A DNA stretch of 17,215 bases from Desulfobacteraceae bacterium. GTDB lineage: Bacteria; Desulfobacterota; DSM-4660; Desulfatiglandales; Desulfatiglandaceae. The position numbers were made by a program, and so were the translations under genes. Position 1 is the stretch's first letter; each line of letters begins with the position of its first letter. Where the stretch lies: positions 1-17,215 of the forward strand of contig DSCZ01000010.1 of assembly GCA_011048855.1 (NCBI GenBank), given 5' to 3'. Shown here piece after piece: positions 7,042-14,065 of the stretch. The notes beneath the pieces are model-generated. The model did no database searches. It was given only the letters and a program-made list of their open reading frames with translations, and was not told the DNA's origin.

Positions 7042-7788
7042 GTGCCGCCGGCGCAGACATCGAAGGCTGTGATATTCAGGACGTGGGATTTCGGCGAAGC
7101 TGATCTGCTGGTGAGTTTTTTTACACAGGAGATGGGGCGTCTCAAGGGCGTTGCGAAGGCTGCCCGGAAAAGCAAAAAAAGATTCGTCAACTGCCTGGAC
7201 CACTTCTCCCTGGTAAACCTGGAATATGAAAGCCGGAGGGCAAGTGAACTTTATTTGATCCATTCGGGAAGGCTTGTCGAAGGCTACGGCGGCATCAGGG
7301 GAGATTTCCAGGATTTTTCCCTGGCCGGCTATCTGGTGGAACTCACCGAGGCGCTTTTTCCCCCGCAGGTGCCGGCTCCCGAGGTTTTTACCCTTCTAGT
7401 GGACATCCTTCGTGCGATCGACCGTGGCGATAACTCTGCACTTTTGCGGATAGCGTTTGAAGCCCGAGTGATGGCGCTGGGAGGGTACGCGATCGGCCTG
7501 GATCGATGCAGCGGCTGTGGGCGGGAGTACCAGCGGAAAGGCCGGGCGGTGTTCGATTCGGAAAAAGGCGGGATATACTGCCTGAAATGCAGGGTTGAAT
7601 CTCCGGGTGTACCGTCTCTGGGTGCCGAGGCCGGGTCTCTTCTTTCTACGCTGCAGAAGCTGGGAGCAGAAGCTCTATCGAAAAACGAGGTCGATCCCGA
7701 GGCCTGCGCGGAAATCAGGTATGTTATGGACCTTCATATCGCCCGCCGCCTGGGTCGGGCGCTCAAAACCGCCGCGTTCCTCGATTGA
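7042..7788 (+). CDS. recO: DNA repair protein RecO
   Basis: A 248-residue protein matching RecO, which works with RecF and RecR to load RecA on SSB-coated DNA in gap repair. The N-terminal OB-fold begins KAVIFRTWDFGEADLLVSFFTQEMGRLKGVAKAA, the usual RecO opening (residues 8-41), and continues with KSKKRFVNCLDHFSLV. The C-terminal part has the zinc-type pairs C156-x2-C159 and C180-x2-C183, with FDSEKGGIYC before the second pair, as in most bacterial RecOs. The start is GTG at 7042, after GGAG (7030-7033) with an 8-nt gap; a stop lies just upstream in frame. It lies 41 bp after the acyl-CoA synthetase and is probably cotranscribed, and it converges with a small minus-strand gene that ends 8 bp away. 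Confidence 0.93.
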   Translation: MPPAQTSKAVIFRTWDFGEADLLVSFFTQEMGRLKGVAKAARKSKKRFVNCLDHFSLVNLEYESRRASELYLIHSGRLVEGYGGIRGDFQDFSLAGYLVELTEALFPPQVPAPEVFTLLVDILRAIDRGDNSALLRIAFEARVMALGGYAIGLDRCSGCGREYQRKGRAVFDSEKGGIYCLKCRVESPGVPSLGAEAGSLLSTLQKLGAEALSKNEVDPEACAEIRYVMDLHIARRLGRALKTAAFLD

Positions 7789-7796
7789 GCAGGGTA

Positions 7797-7931
7797 TTAA
7801 TCCCGGTTCGCCAATTGCCTGAGGATTTCGCAGTTTTTTGCGATCCGTTTGGCGTCGACCTTGAGATTTGCCGTATTGGGTTTAGCCTTGTTTTTCCGTA
7901 TCTGTTTCTGCTTCTTGCTGTTGGATGCCAT
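7797..7931 (-). CDS. 44-residue basic protein of unknown function
   Basis: A short open frame that length filters would miss. On the minus strand it starts at ATG 7931-7929, after AAGGAGA (plus 7937-7943) with a 5-nt gap, and stops at TAA 7799-7797. It opens MASNSKKQKQIRKNKAKPNT and ends EILRQLANRD. The first half is strongly basic, with many Lys and Arg; the second half (KVDAKRIAKNCEILRQL) should form an amphipathic helix. There is no signal peptide or membrane segment. I recall similar Lys/Arg-rich proteins of about 45-60 residues with a K-R-I-x-K-N-x-E-I-L-R-x-L ending in other deltaproteobacteria, but I cannot verify that here. The charge would fit nucleic-acid or ribosome binding; function is unknown. 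It lies downstream of purQ, is convergent with recO, and has a possible promoter of its own. Confidence 0.72.
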   Translation of the reverse strand: MASNSKKQKQIRKNKAKPNTANLKVDAKRIAKNCEILRQLANRD

Positions 7932-7965
7932 GGTCTTCTCCTTGCTGAAAAATCATAAACTATCA

Positions 7966-7994
7966 CTACTACTTTTCAGAAGTCCATCTGTCAA
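7966..7994 (-). promoter_or_regulatory. Possible sigma-70 promoter of the 44-residue protein gene
   Basis: On the minus strand a perfect -35 box TTGACA (plus 7989-7994) is followed after 17 nt by TAGTAG (plus 7966-7971), a weak -10 box. The predicted message would start about 28 nt before the ATG at 7931. An inverted repeat, TTTTCAGA (7973-7980) and TCTGAAAA (8001-8008), flanks the -35 box and could be an operator. Confidence 0.4.
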
Positions 7995-8027
7995 TGAAAA
8001 TCTGAAAATGTGAGCGCGGAGCGAACT

Positions 8028-8864
8028 TCATTTTGTATTCATAACATAGCGGACGGCGTTTCTGAATATGGCGATACCGTCGCCCTCTTCGGCCCTGTCG
8101 GTTATTCCCCGGCGTTTGTCGGATTCCTTGATGCGGGTCCAGCAAGGGTGATTTGTGAAGTGGTTGAAGGCCTCCGGATGCGGCATTAATCCGAAAATAC
8201 GCCCCGTGGGGTCGCATATGCCGGCGATGTCGTGGATGGAACCGTTCGGGTTGGCGGGACGGCGGCCCCCCGCCGGGTTTCCCTCTTGATCCGCGTACCT
8301 GAGCACCACCTGTTTATTCGCTTCCAGGAGGTCAAGGACGTCATCGGAGGCATAAAATTTACCTTCCCCGTGACGCACGGGCAGCTCTATCTCTGAAATT
8401 CCGTTCATATACACACAACACGATTCCTGCTCCACCTTCAGTTTAACCCAGGTGTCGATAAAATTCCCGCTGTCGTTGCCGATCAACGCAATCCGCCTTG
8501 CAGTATAGTTTCCATCGAATCCCGGGAGCAGCCCCAGGTTTACAAGAACCTGGAATCCGTTGCATATACCGACGATCAGTTTTCCATCCTGTATGAAACG
8601 GTCGATGTCGTCACCGAGATGATGTTTAAGCTTGGATGCCATGAGCACGCCGGCGCCGTGATCGTCTGCCCAGCTGAAGCCGCCTCCCAGCACGAGAATG
8701 TCGTATTTTGAGAGCGTTTGACCTTCACCGGTCCCGGCTGCGGCTATTATGTCGTTGATATGGATTGGATCCGCCTCCGCTCCCGCGCGGCGGAGACAGA
8801 ACAGTGTTTCGTAGTCGCAATTGAGACCGTAGCCTGTCGGTACCAGTGCTTTGACTTGCTTCAT
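8028..8864 (-). CDS. purQ: Phosphoribosylformylglycinamidine synthase, glutaminase subunit PurQ
   Basis: A 278-residue class I glutamine amidotransferase. It releases ammonia from glutamine for PurL, which turns FGAR into FGAM, step four of purine synthesis. The catalytic Cys is C101 in GICNGFQVL, and the His-Glu pair is H229 and E231 in LMPHPEAF. The family motifs VLGGGFSWADDHGAG (58-72) and RHGEGKF (164-170) are intact. It is longer than Bacillus PurQ (about 227), with added sequence around residues 190-210 (NPAGGRRPANPNGS) and a C-terminal tail; longer forms are known. The ATG overlaps the purL stop by ATGA (8861-8864), which indicates translational coupling and a 1:1 complex. No strong terminator follows it before the 44-residue gene. 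Confidence 0.95.
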   Translation of the reverse strand: MKQVKALVPTGYGLNCDYETLFCLRRAGAEADPIHINDIIAAAGTGEGQTLSKYDILVLGGGFSWADDHGAGVLMASKLKHHLGDDIDRFIQDGKLIVGICNGFQVLVNLGLLPGFDGNYTARRIALIGNDSGNFIDTWVKLKVEQESCCVYMNGISEIELPVRHGEGKFYASDDVLDLLEANKQVVLRYADQEGNPAGGRRPANPNGSIHDIAGICDPTGRIFGLMPHPEAFNHFTNHPCWTRIKESDKRRGITDRAEEGDGIAIFRNAVRYVMNTK

Positions 8865-11854
8865 ATCAGGTCCCCGAACGGCGCGAGCCAGCTCACGCGC
8901 AGTTTTTCCAGAGTTTCATCGATGAGTGTCGTACCGCCGTTTCCGTGCACGATGAACCGGCGTTTTCCGTTGACTTTTCCTATCAGACCCAGGGGTAGAC
9001 CTACGAAAATTTCTTCGAACCGCTTCTGGGAGGATTCCGGAACGGTTATCACAAAACGGCCGGACGATTCCGAGTAGAGCGCCCGGGTTGCTGTCAGGCC
9101 GCTTGAGCCGGGAAGCTTTTCAATCGAAAGCTCCATCCCCAGATCCCCCGCGATTGCGACCAGCGCCAGGTGAACACCCAGCCCGCCTCTACCCACCGCG
9201 TGGCACGAGGCCGTGAGCCCTTCAATCACCGCCCTGTGGAGAGCTTCGTAGCAGGGTTTAGTATCCTCCGGCCTCAGTTTCGGGACATGAAGCCCCACGG
9301 CGCCCAACATCTGGTAGAATTCTCCTCCGCCCAGTTCATCCCGGGTGTCGCCGAGCAGGTAAACGAGATCGCCGGGCTCCTTCGCATCCATGCCCGGGCA
9401 TACGGTTACGTCTTCAATAACGCTGCAAACCGTGAAGAGCAGCGTGGGCAGGCCTGAAACCTTTCGTCTTTCCCCGAAGGGTCCGCTCAGGTTTCCGTCG
9501 ATGTACATGCTGTCTTTGCCGGAGAGAAGCGGTATCCCATAGGCCATGCAGCAGTCCCTGAGCGCCCAGTTCGCCCGAACCAGTTGAGCCGCTTTATATT
9601 TCCCGTCTGGGTTTAGTGAAGCGTTGTATTCGATGGTCGGCCAGCAGAAGTTGTCGACCCCGCCGAGGTGATGGGGATTTCCGCCGACCGCCAGAACCTT
9701 TCGAACCGCTTCATCGATAACGGCGGTTGTCATGTGATAGGTGTCTATCCGGGAATAACCGGGGTTCAAGGCCTGGGACACCGCGATCCCTCGGATTGAT
9801 TCAAGTCTCGGACGCATGACCGCCGCATCACCGGGCACCTCTCCGTATTTCCCGACCAGGGGCTTTAAGACGCTTCCCCCCTGGACTTCGTGATCGTATT
9901 GGCGGGCGATCCAGTTGCGCGAACAGATATTGGGCCGGGAGAGCATCGAGCAAAGCAGGTCGCCGTGCCGTGAAGGCTCGGTGACCACCGGCTCGGTCAG
10001 CCCCCGGAGGGCCGGAGGCGTCCATTCGGCCTCAAATTCCCATTGAGGAAAATCCGATTCCAGGAGATCCATCCGAACATAGGCGCAGGTTGCCCCCTGG
10101 TAAACCAGGTGCAGGTAGCCGGTGTCCGTATAGGTTCCGATAACGGTGCTTTCGACCGCATGCTTTCGGCTGAGTTCCATGAAGCGTTCGATATCTCCGG
10201 GTTTGACGGCCACCGTCATCCGCTCCTGGCTCTCCGACACCCATATTTCCCACTGGTCCAGGCCTTCATATTTAAGCGGAACTCTGTCGAGCTCCACTCT
10301 GGCGCCGTTGCTGAAACGGGCCGATTCTCCGATCGAAGATGACAGTCCGCCTCCACCGTTGTCCGTGATAAAGGCGATCAGGCCTTCATCCCTGGCTTCC
10401 AGCAAAAAATCATGCATCTTTTTCTGGGTGTAAGGGTCTCCGATCTGCACATGGCCGGCAGGAGTATGCTCACCGTATACCTCGGAGGAAGCCGTGACAC
10501 CGTGGATGCCGTCTTTCCCCACCCGTCCCCCGCACATGACGATCAGGTCTCCGGCCCTGGTTGTCTTTTCATGACTGGATGTCCCCCCTACATAGGCCGG
10601 CATAATCCCCAGCGCGGTAACGAACACCAGGCATTTGCCGAGGTAGCTGTCGTCGAACAGCAACTGCCCGTACGGGGTGGGGATGCCGCTCTTGTTCCCG
10701 CCGTCCCGCACCCCTTCGATGATCCCGTCCAGCAGCCGCCGTGGGTGGAGATGGGGTTTCAGCTCACCATTGTAATCGCGTGGGGCAGTGCAGAAGCCAT
10801 AGGTTCCCATGATCAGTTTGGCCCCCTTGCCTGTGCCGAGCGGATCCCTGTATATGCCGACGATGCCCGTGATCGCCCCCCCGTAGGCTTCCATGTTTGA
10901 AGGGCTGTTATGAGTTTCTCCGGTGATCACGTAATAATTTTCTTCGTCGAAGCGGCCGACACCCGCGTTGTCCCAGAGAACGGAAACAACCCAGTTGAAT
11001 TTTTCCTTGAGCGCCAGGGTCGGTGCTTCGATACATGTTTTGAACAGGTTGTCGACCCTTTCCGCTTCACCGGTTGAAATGTCCCGGTAATGAAAAAGTC
11101 CCCGGAAGGTATTGTGGTTGCAGTGGTCGCTTCTCGCCTGGGAAATATATTCCAGCTCTACGTCGGTTGGTAGATCGAGCCCGGCCTTCAACCTTTCTTC
11201 GTGCACATCTTTGCGGAGAAAATACCGCCTTATCACCGGGATGTCCCTGTCATGCAGCGCCAGGCTCCGTTCGGCCGACAGTTTTTTGAGCTCCTCGTCA
11301 CTGTCGATGGGGATCGTGCAGACCCGGGGAGTCCGGTTGAGCAAAACCTTCGGGACTGGGAAACCAACGCCGTTTACCTGGTCCCAGTCTTCCGGCCGGT
11401 AAATTTTCCATTGCTGAATCAGGTCATTCGCGAGAAGATCCTTTGCAATGATTTCGGCCTGGGAGAAGTTGATTTTCCCTTTAATTTCAAACTGTTTAGA
11501 ACAATAGACCGTTTGTCCCCGATTTAGGATCACTCCGAGGACGTCCTCGATCGCCTCTGCGGCGGTGCTGCCTGCGGTATCTCTTACGCCGGGCCGGAAA
11601 CCGACCCATATCACCCAGTCGAAGGACGACGCCATCGGACTGAACGAAGATTCTTCGGTGACAGGGTTCGTGAAAATTTCCGTCCGGATACGTTCGAGGC
11701 TGGTTTCGTCTAGATCGATGTCGATGGTCAGCACCCGGATCGTTCGGATGTCGTCGACGTGGAAGCCGAAATATTCCCTCGATTTCCGCAGGATCGAAAG
11801 CCCCTCGGCGTCGGCCAGCTGCCTTTTGAGGCGGATTTCAAGCCTCGCTGTCAT
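8861..11854 (-). CDS. purL: Phosphoribosylformylglycinamidine synthase, large PurL with N-terminal PurS-like region
   Basis: A 997-residue ATP-dependent synthetase making FGAM from FGAR with ammonia from PurQ. The N-terminus holds two stretches that read like PurS units, about 1-70 (LEIRLKRQLADAEGLSILRK) and about 78-148 (FDWVIWVGFRPGVRDTAGST). In Salmonella PurL the N-terminal domain mimics a PurS dimer, so a separate PurS is probably not needed. The catalytic body has SQARSDHCNHNTF (238-250, usual S-E-H-C-x-H) and GETHNSPSNMEAYGGAITG (312-330), followed by GTGKGAKLI. There is no fused glutaminase; purQ follows with a 4-bp overlap. So it is intermediate between the ~740-residue small PurL and the ~1300-residue fused enzyme. 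The start at 11854 follows AGGAG (plus 11860-11864) with a 5-nt gap. Confidence 0.95.
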   Translation of the reverse strand: MTARLEIRLKRQLADAEGLSILRKSREYFGFHVDDIRTIRVLTIDIDLDETSLERIRTEIFTNPVTEESSFSPMASSFDWVIWVGFRPGVRDTAGSTAAEAIEDVLGVILNRGQTVYCSKQFEIKGKINFSQAEIIAKDLLANDLIQQWKIYRPEDWDQVNGVGFPVPKVLLNRTPRVCTIPIDSDEELKKLSAERSLALHDRDIPVIRRYFLRKDVHEERLKAGLDLPTDVELEYISQARSDHCNHNTFRGLFHYRDISTGEAERVDNLFKTCIEAPTLALKEKFNWVVSVLWDNAGVGRFDEENYYVITGETHNSPSNMEAYGGAITGIVGIYRDPLGTGKGAKLIMGTYGFCTAPRDYNGELKPHLHPRRLLDGIIEGVRDGGNKSGIPTPYGQLLFDDSYLGKCLVFVTALGIMPAYVGGTSSHEKTTRAGDLIVMCGGRVGKDGIHGVTASSEVYGEHTPAGHVQIGDPYTQKKMHDFLLEARDEGLIAFITDNGGGGLSSSIGESARFSNGARVELDRVPLKYEGLDQWEIWVSESQERMTVAVKPGDIERFMELSRKHAVESTVIGTYTDTGYLHLVYQGATCAYVRMDLLESDFPQWEFEAEWTPPALRGLTEPVVTEPSRHGDLLCSMLSRPNICSRNWIARQYDHEVQGGSVLKPLVGKYGEVPGDAAVMRPRLESIRGIAVSQALNPGYSRIDTYHMTTAVIDEAVRKVLAVGGNPHHLGGVDNFCWPTIEYNASLNPDGKYKAAQLVRANWALRDCCMAYGIPLLSGKDSMYIDGNLSGPFGERRKVSGLPTLLFTVCSVIEDVTVCPGMDAKEPGDLVYLLGDTRDELGGGEFYQMLGAVGLHVPKLRPEDTKPCYEALHRAVIEGLTASCHAVGRGGLGVHLALVAIAGDLGMELSIEKLPGSSGLTATRALYSESSGRFVITVPESSQKRFEEIFVGLPLGLIGKVNGKRRFIVHGNGGTTLIDETLEKLRVSWLAPFGDLI

Positions 11855-11939
11855 ATTTTCTCCTGGGTTTTTACGATGAAAATCGGCTTAAAGCCTGCAA
11901 CCCGGAGTTAAAACGGCCGGGCTGACGTCCAATGGCCAA

Positions 11940-11968
11940 AGCCTAATGTAATAGCTGCCTACAGTCAA
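11940..11968 (-). promoter_or_regulatory. Likely sigma-70 promoter for purLQ
   Basis: On the minus strand TTGACT (plus 11963-11968) is followed after exactly 17 nt by TAGGCT (plus 11940-11945), which keeps the T1, A2 and T6 of a -10 box. The start site would be near 11933, giving a leader of about 80 nt. A second TTGACT lies 12 bp further upstream (plus 11975-11980), and it has no better -10 partner. Confidence 0.45.
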
Positions 11969-12007
11969 CCGGATAGTCAAGGGATCAGCGGTGAAGTACG
12001 AACAGCG

Positions 12008-12032
12008 ATCGCGGATACAATCCGCTCCCACA
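12008..12032 (-). repeat. REP-like hairpin, left copy of an inverted pair
   Basis: Read on the minus strand, the 25-nt element is TGTGGGAGCG, then GAT-TGT-ATC, then CGCGAT. It folds as GCGGAT/ATCCGC around a 3-nt loop, with an unpaired TGTGGGA foot containing the GGAG typical of one class of REP sequence. Its first ten and last six bases match the right copy exactly. Confidence 0.78.
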
Positions 12033-12062
12033 GAGATCAAAAGCTAAATTAAGGGACTGCAG

Positions 12063-12087
12063 TGTGGGAGCGCTTTATAAGCGCGAT
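12063..12087 (+). repeat. REP-like hairpin, right copy of an inverted pair
   Basis: On the plus strand, the 25-nt element is TGTGGGAGCG, then CTT-TAT-AAG, then CGCGAT. It folds as GCGCTT/AAGCGC around a TAT loop. Compared with the left copy, the three stem positions that differ do so in pairs, so the hairpin is kept. The copies face each other 30 nt apart, the arrangement called a REPIN in Pseudomonas. Confidence 0.78.
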
Positions 12088-12110
12088 TCGACCGGGGATG
12101 GTGGCCCGGG

Positions 12111-12139
12111 TTGAAATAGTGACGGCGAATGGATATATT
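12111..12139 (+). promoter_or_regulatory. Sigma-70 promoter for the ClpX-like gene
   Basis: TTGAAA (12111-12116) is followed by a 17-nt spacer and TATATT (12134-12139), each five of six against consensus. The start site would be near 12146, with a leader of about 108 nt before the ATG at 12254. It is the best promoter in the window and probably drives the ATPase-ahbC-hemB-transporter unit. Confidence 0.68.
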
Positions 12140-12253
12140 CTTTACAAAGCTTCAGCCGATGAACGGCGGACGCTGTCAGGCGCGGTTCCGGAGATTTTAA
12201 ACCCACGGTGGATTTTTCCTGAGACAACCGAGGATGCCTGAGAAAGGAGTATT

Positions 12254-14065
12254 ATGAGAAAGGAAATTCTAACGGGAGACCGATCGAAGGCAACGGAAAA
12301 GGTCCCCGATCAAAAAGAACTGGAAAAAGAGTTAAGCGAGTACCTGGCTAAAAAATACGGGGACCGGGTGAAGATTATTTCCCCCATGGTCTTTCCGAAG
12401 ACCGAATCCGCCGGCGGGGAAAAGGGAAAGTCCGAAGGGGGGAAAGGTTCGTTTGATCTCCTTCCGGAGGAACTCGAACGGTACCTTGAACGTTTCGTGG
12501 TCAAGCAGCAAGATGCGAAGGCGGTTCTTTCCACTAAAGTTTGCACACATTTCAACAGGATAGCTCACTTTAACGCCGGAAAGGGCAAAAATCGGAGCAC
12601 CGGCGTGGGGATGATTAAAAACAATGTTTTGATGATCGGCCCGACCGGCGTTGGAAAAACATACATCATAAAGCTTATCGCCCAGAAGCTGGGGGTTCCG
12701 TTCGTTAAAGGGGACGCCACCAAGTTCAGTGAAACAGGTTATGTCGGAGGCGACGTAGAAGATCTGGTGAGGGACCTGGTTTATGAAGCGGGGGATGACA
12801 TTTCGGCCGCGGAAAACGGGATAATTTACATCGACGAAATAGATAAGATTGCATCTTCCAGAAATATCATAGGACACGATGTTTCCCGGACCGGTGTACA
12901 GAGGGCGTTGCTTAAGCCTATGGAGGAAACCGATGTCGACCTGAAAGTCCCCCATGACCCGGTTTCCCAGATTCAGGCGATCGAACATTTCAGAAGAACC
13001 GGCAAGAAGGAAAAGCAGGTTGTAAACACGCGTAATATCTTGTTCATCATGAGCGGAGCTTTCGGTGATCTGACCGAAATAATCCGGCGCAGGCTCCAGA
13101 AGCAGGGAATAGGATTCGAAGCGGATGTGAGGCCGACCGAGATTCCATGGGAAATTTTAAAAGAAGTTAAGGCGCAGGACCTTATAGAATTCGGTTTTGA
13201 ATCCGAATTCGTGGGTCGCCTTCCGGTGGTCGTGGTGTTTGATGAGTTGACGAAGGAAGATCTTTTCGAAATATTGTCAAACCCGAACAACCCGATTATC
13301 ATCAGCAAGCGGCTGGATTTCAGCGCCTATGGGATAGAGATCAAGTTCCAAGGGGAGGCTCTCGAAATGATCGCCGAAATGGCGGCCGCCGAAAAAACCG
13401 GTGCGCGGGGAATCGTCAGCGCTATAGAAAGGGTGCTGATACCCTTCGAAAAGAGACTTCCTTCGACCGCTTTCAAGAAACTGCTGGTGACACCGGAGTT
13501 GGTGAAGGATCCGGAAGGATTCCTGGCCGATATGCTTGAACACGGGCACGAGCCGGCACACGAAAGCCGCTTTGAGGCGGAGGCAGCCGACGAAATGAAC
13601 CGCCTTATATCCTACATGGAGTCCAGGATCGAAGATTTCAGGCATCCATCGGGTGTCACACTGAGCAGGCGGAAAATGGAGATGGTGGCCGAACTCTACC
13701 TGAAGATCTGCTCTGATTTGAACCGTGCATTCGAGGAATTCATCGTGATGTACGAACAGGTGAAAGAGCAGGAGTCGGCGATGCGCAGCGAGATGGATCT
13801 GCAGGTGACTTTCGACGAAACAGCGGTCGAAGAGATCATCCAGCAGGCCATCGTTACCGGCGAACAGGCGGGACCTCTGGCTCAAAAGGTTGTAAAGCGA
13901 CTGGAATACGGTTTGAAGCTTGTAAAAGATCGTGCCGGAGTGCAGGATTTTGTGATAAACGATGAGGCCGTGAAAGACATGGAATTTTTCATTAATAAGC
14001 TCATAAAGCAATGCTACCGGCAGGAGGATCAGTCTTTTTCCGAGGCCGGAGAAAGGCCGGAATGA
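12254..14065 (+). CDS. ClpX-like AAA+ ATPase, no zinc domain, with C-terminal extension
   Basis: A 603-residue AAA+ protein closest to ClpX. Walker A is GPTGVGKT (129-136), the pore loop is GYVGGD (162-167; GYVG in ClpX), Walker B is IIYIDEID (190-197), sensor 1 is near NILFIMSGAF (261-270), the arginine-finger region is EFVGRLPVV (R322), and sensor 2 is GAR (R385). IGF, the ClpP-docking tripeptide of ClpX, is at 286-288. It differs from ClpX in lacking the N-terminal Cys4 zinc domain, in replacing the RKH pore-2 region (about 221-258), and in adding about 175 residues at the C-terminus. Residues 516-580 of that addition resemble the small domain at 361-424. An unfoldase, perhaps for ClpP, is likely; the client is unknown. 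AAAGGAG (12243-12249) precedes the ATG, and the stop overlaps ahbC by ATGA. Confidence 0.85.
   Translation: MRKEILTGDRSKATEKVPDQKELEKELSEYLAKKYGDRVKIISPMVFPKTESAGGEKGKSEGGKGSFDLLPEELERYLERFVVKQQDAKAVLSTKVCTHFNRIAHFNAGKGKNRSTGVGMIKNNVLMIGPTGVGKTYIIKLIAQKLGVPFVKGDATKFSETGYVGGDVEDLVRDLVYEAGDDISAAENGIIYIDEIDKIASSRNIIGHDVSRTGVQRALLKPMEETDVDLKVPHDPVSQIQAIEHFRRTGKKEKQVVNTRNILFIMSGAFGDLTEIIRRRLQKQGIGFEADVRPTEIPWEILKEVKAQDLIEFGFESEFVGRLPVVVVFDELTKEDLFEILSNPNNPIIISKRLDFSAYGIEIKFQGEALEMIAEMAAAEKTGARGIVSAIERVLIPFEKRLPSTAFKKLLVTPELVKDPEGFLADMLEHGHEPAHESRFEAEAADEMNRLISYMESRIEDFRHPSGVTLSRRKMEMVAELYLKICSDLNRAFEEFIVMYEQVKEQESAMRSEMDLQVTFDETAVEEIIQQAIVTGEQAGPLAQKVVKRLEYGLKLVKDRAGVQDFVINDEAVKDMEFFINKLIKQCYRQEDQSFSEAGERPE

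Larger units (their letters stand above)
11855..12253. other. Divergent intergenic region, purL to ClpX-like gene
   Basis: These 399 bp between divergent genes hold no convincing coding frame. From left to right they contain the purL ribosome binding site and leader, a minus-strand promoter, two inverted REP-like hairpins, a plus-strand promoter, and about 108 nt of leader for the ClpX-like gene. The purL leader includes the small palindrome GGCTTAAAGCC. The ClpX-like leader has CCTGAGA twice (12218-12224 and 12237-12243), 19 bp apart. I recognise no riboswitch, but I cannot fold the leaders reliably by eye. Confidence 0.7.

Noticed and set aside
7763..7966. 67-codon minus-strand frame overlapping the 44-residue gene
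   Set aside because: It overlaps the recO end, has no ribosome binding site, and its Arg/Ser/Pro-rich translation looks random; the other frame has the good start signals.
12008..12087. CRISPR-like repeats
   Set aside because: There are only two copies, in inverted orientation, each an internal palindrome; this fits REP elements, not a CRISPR array.
12092..12109. CCGGG/CCCGG hairpin as a possible terminator
   Set aside because: Only 5 bp with an 8-nt loop and no T-run; it lies upstream of a promoter, not after a gene.
12218..12243. CCTGAGA direct repeat in the ClpX-like leader
   Set aside because: Seven bases twice in about 100 nt is weak; noted in the intergenic entry but not claimed as an operator.
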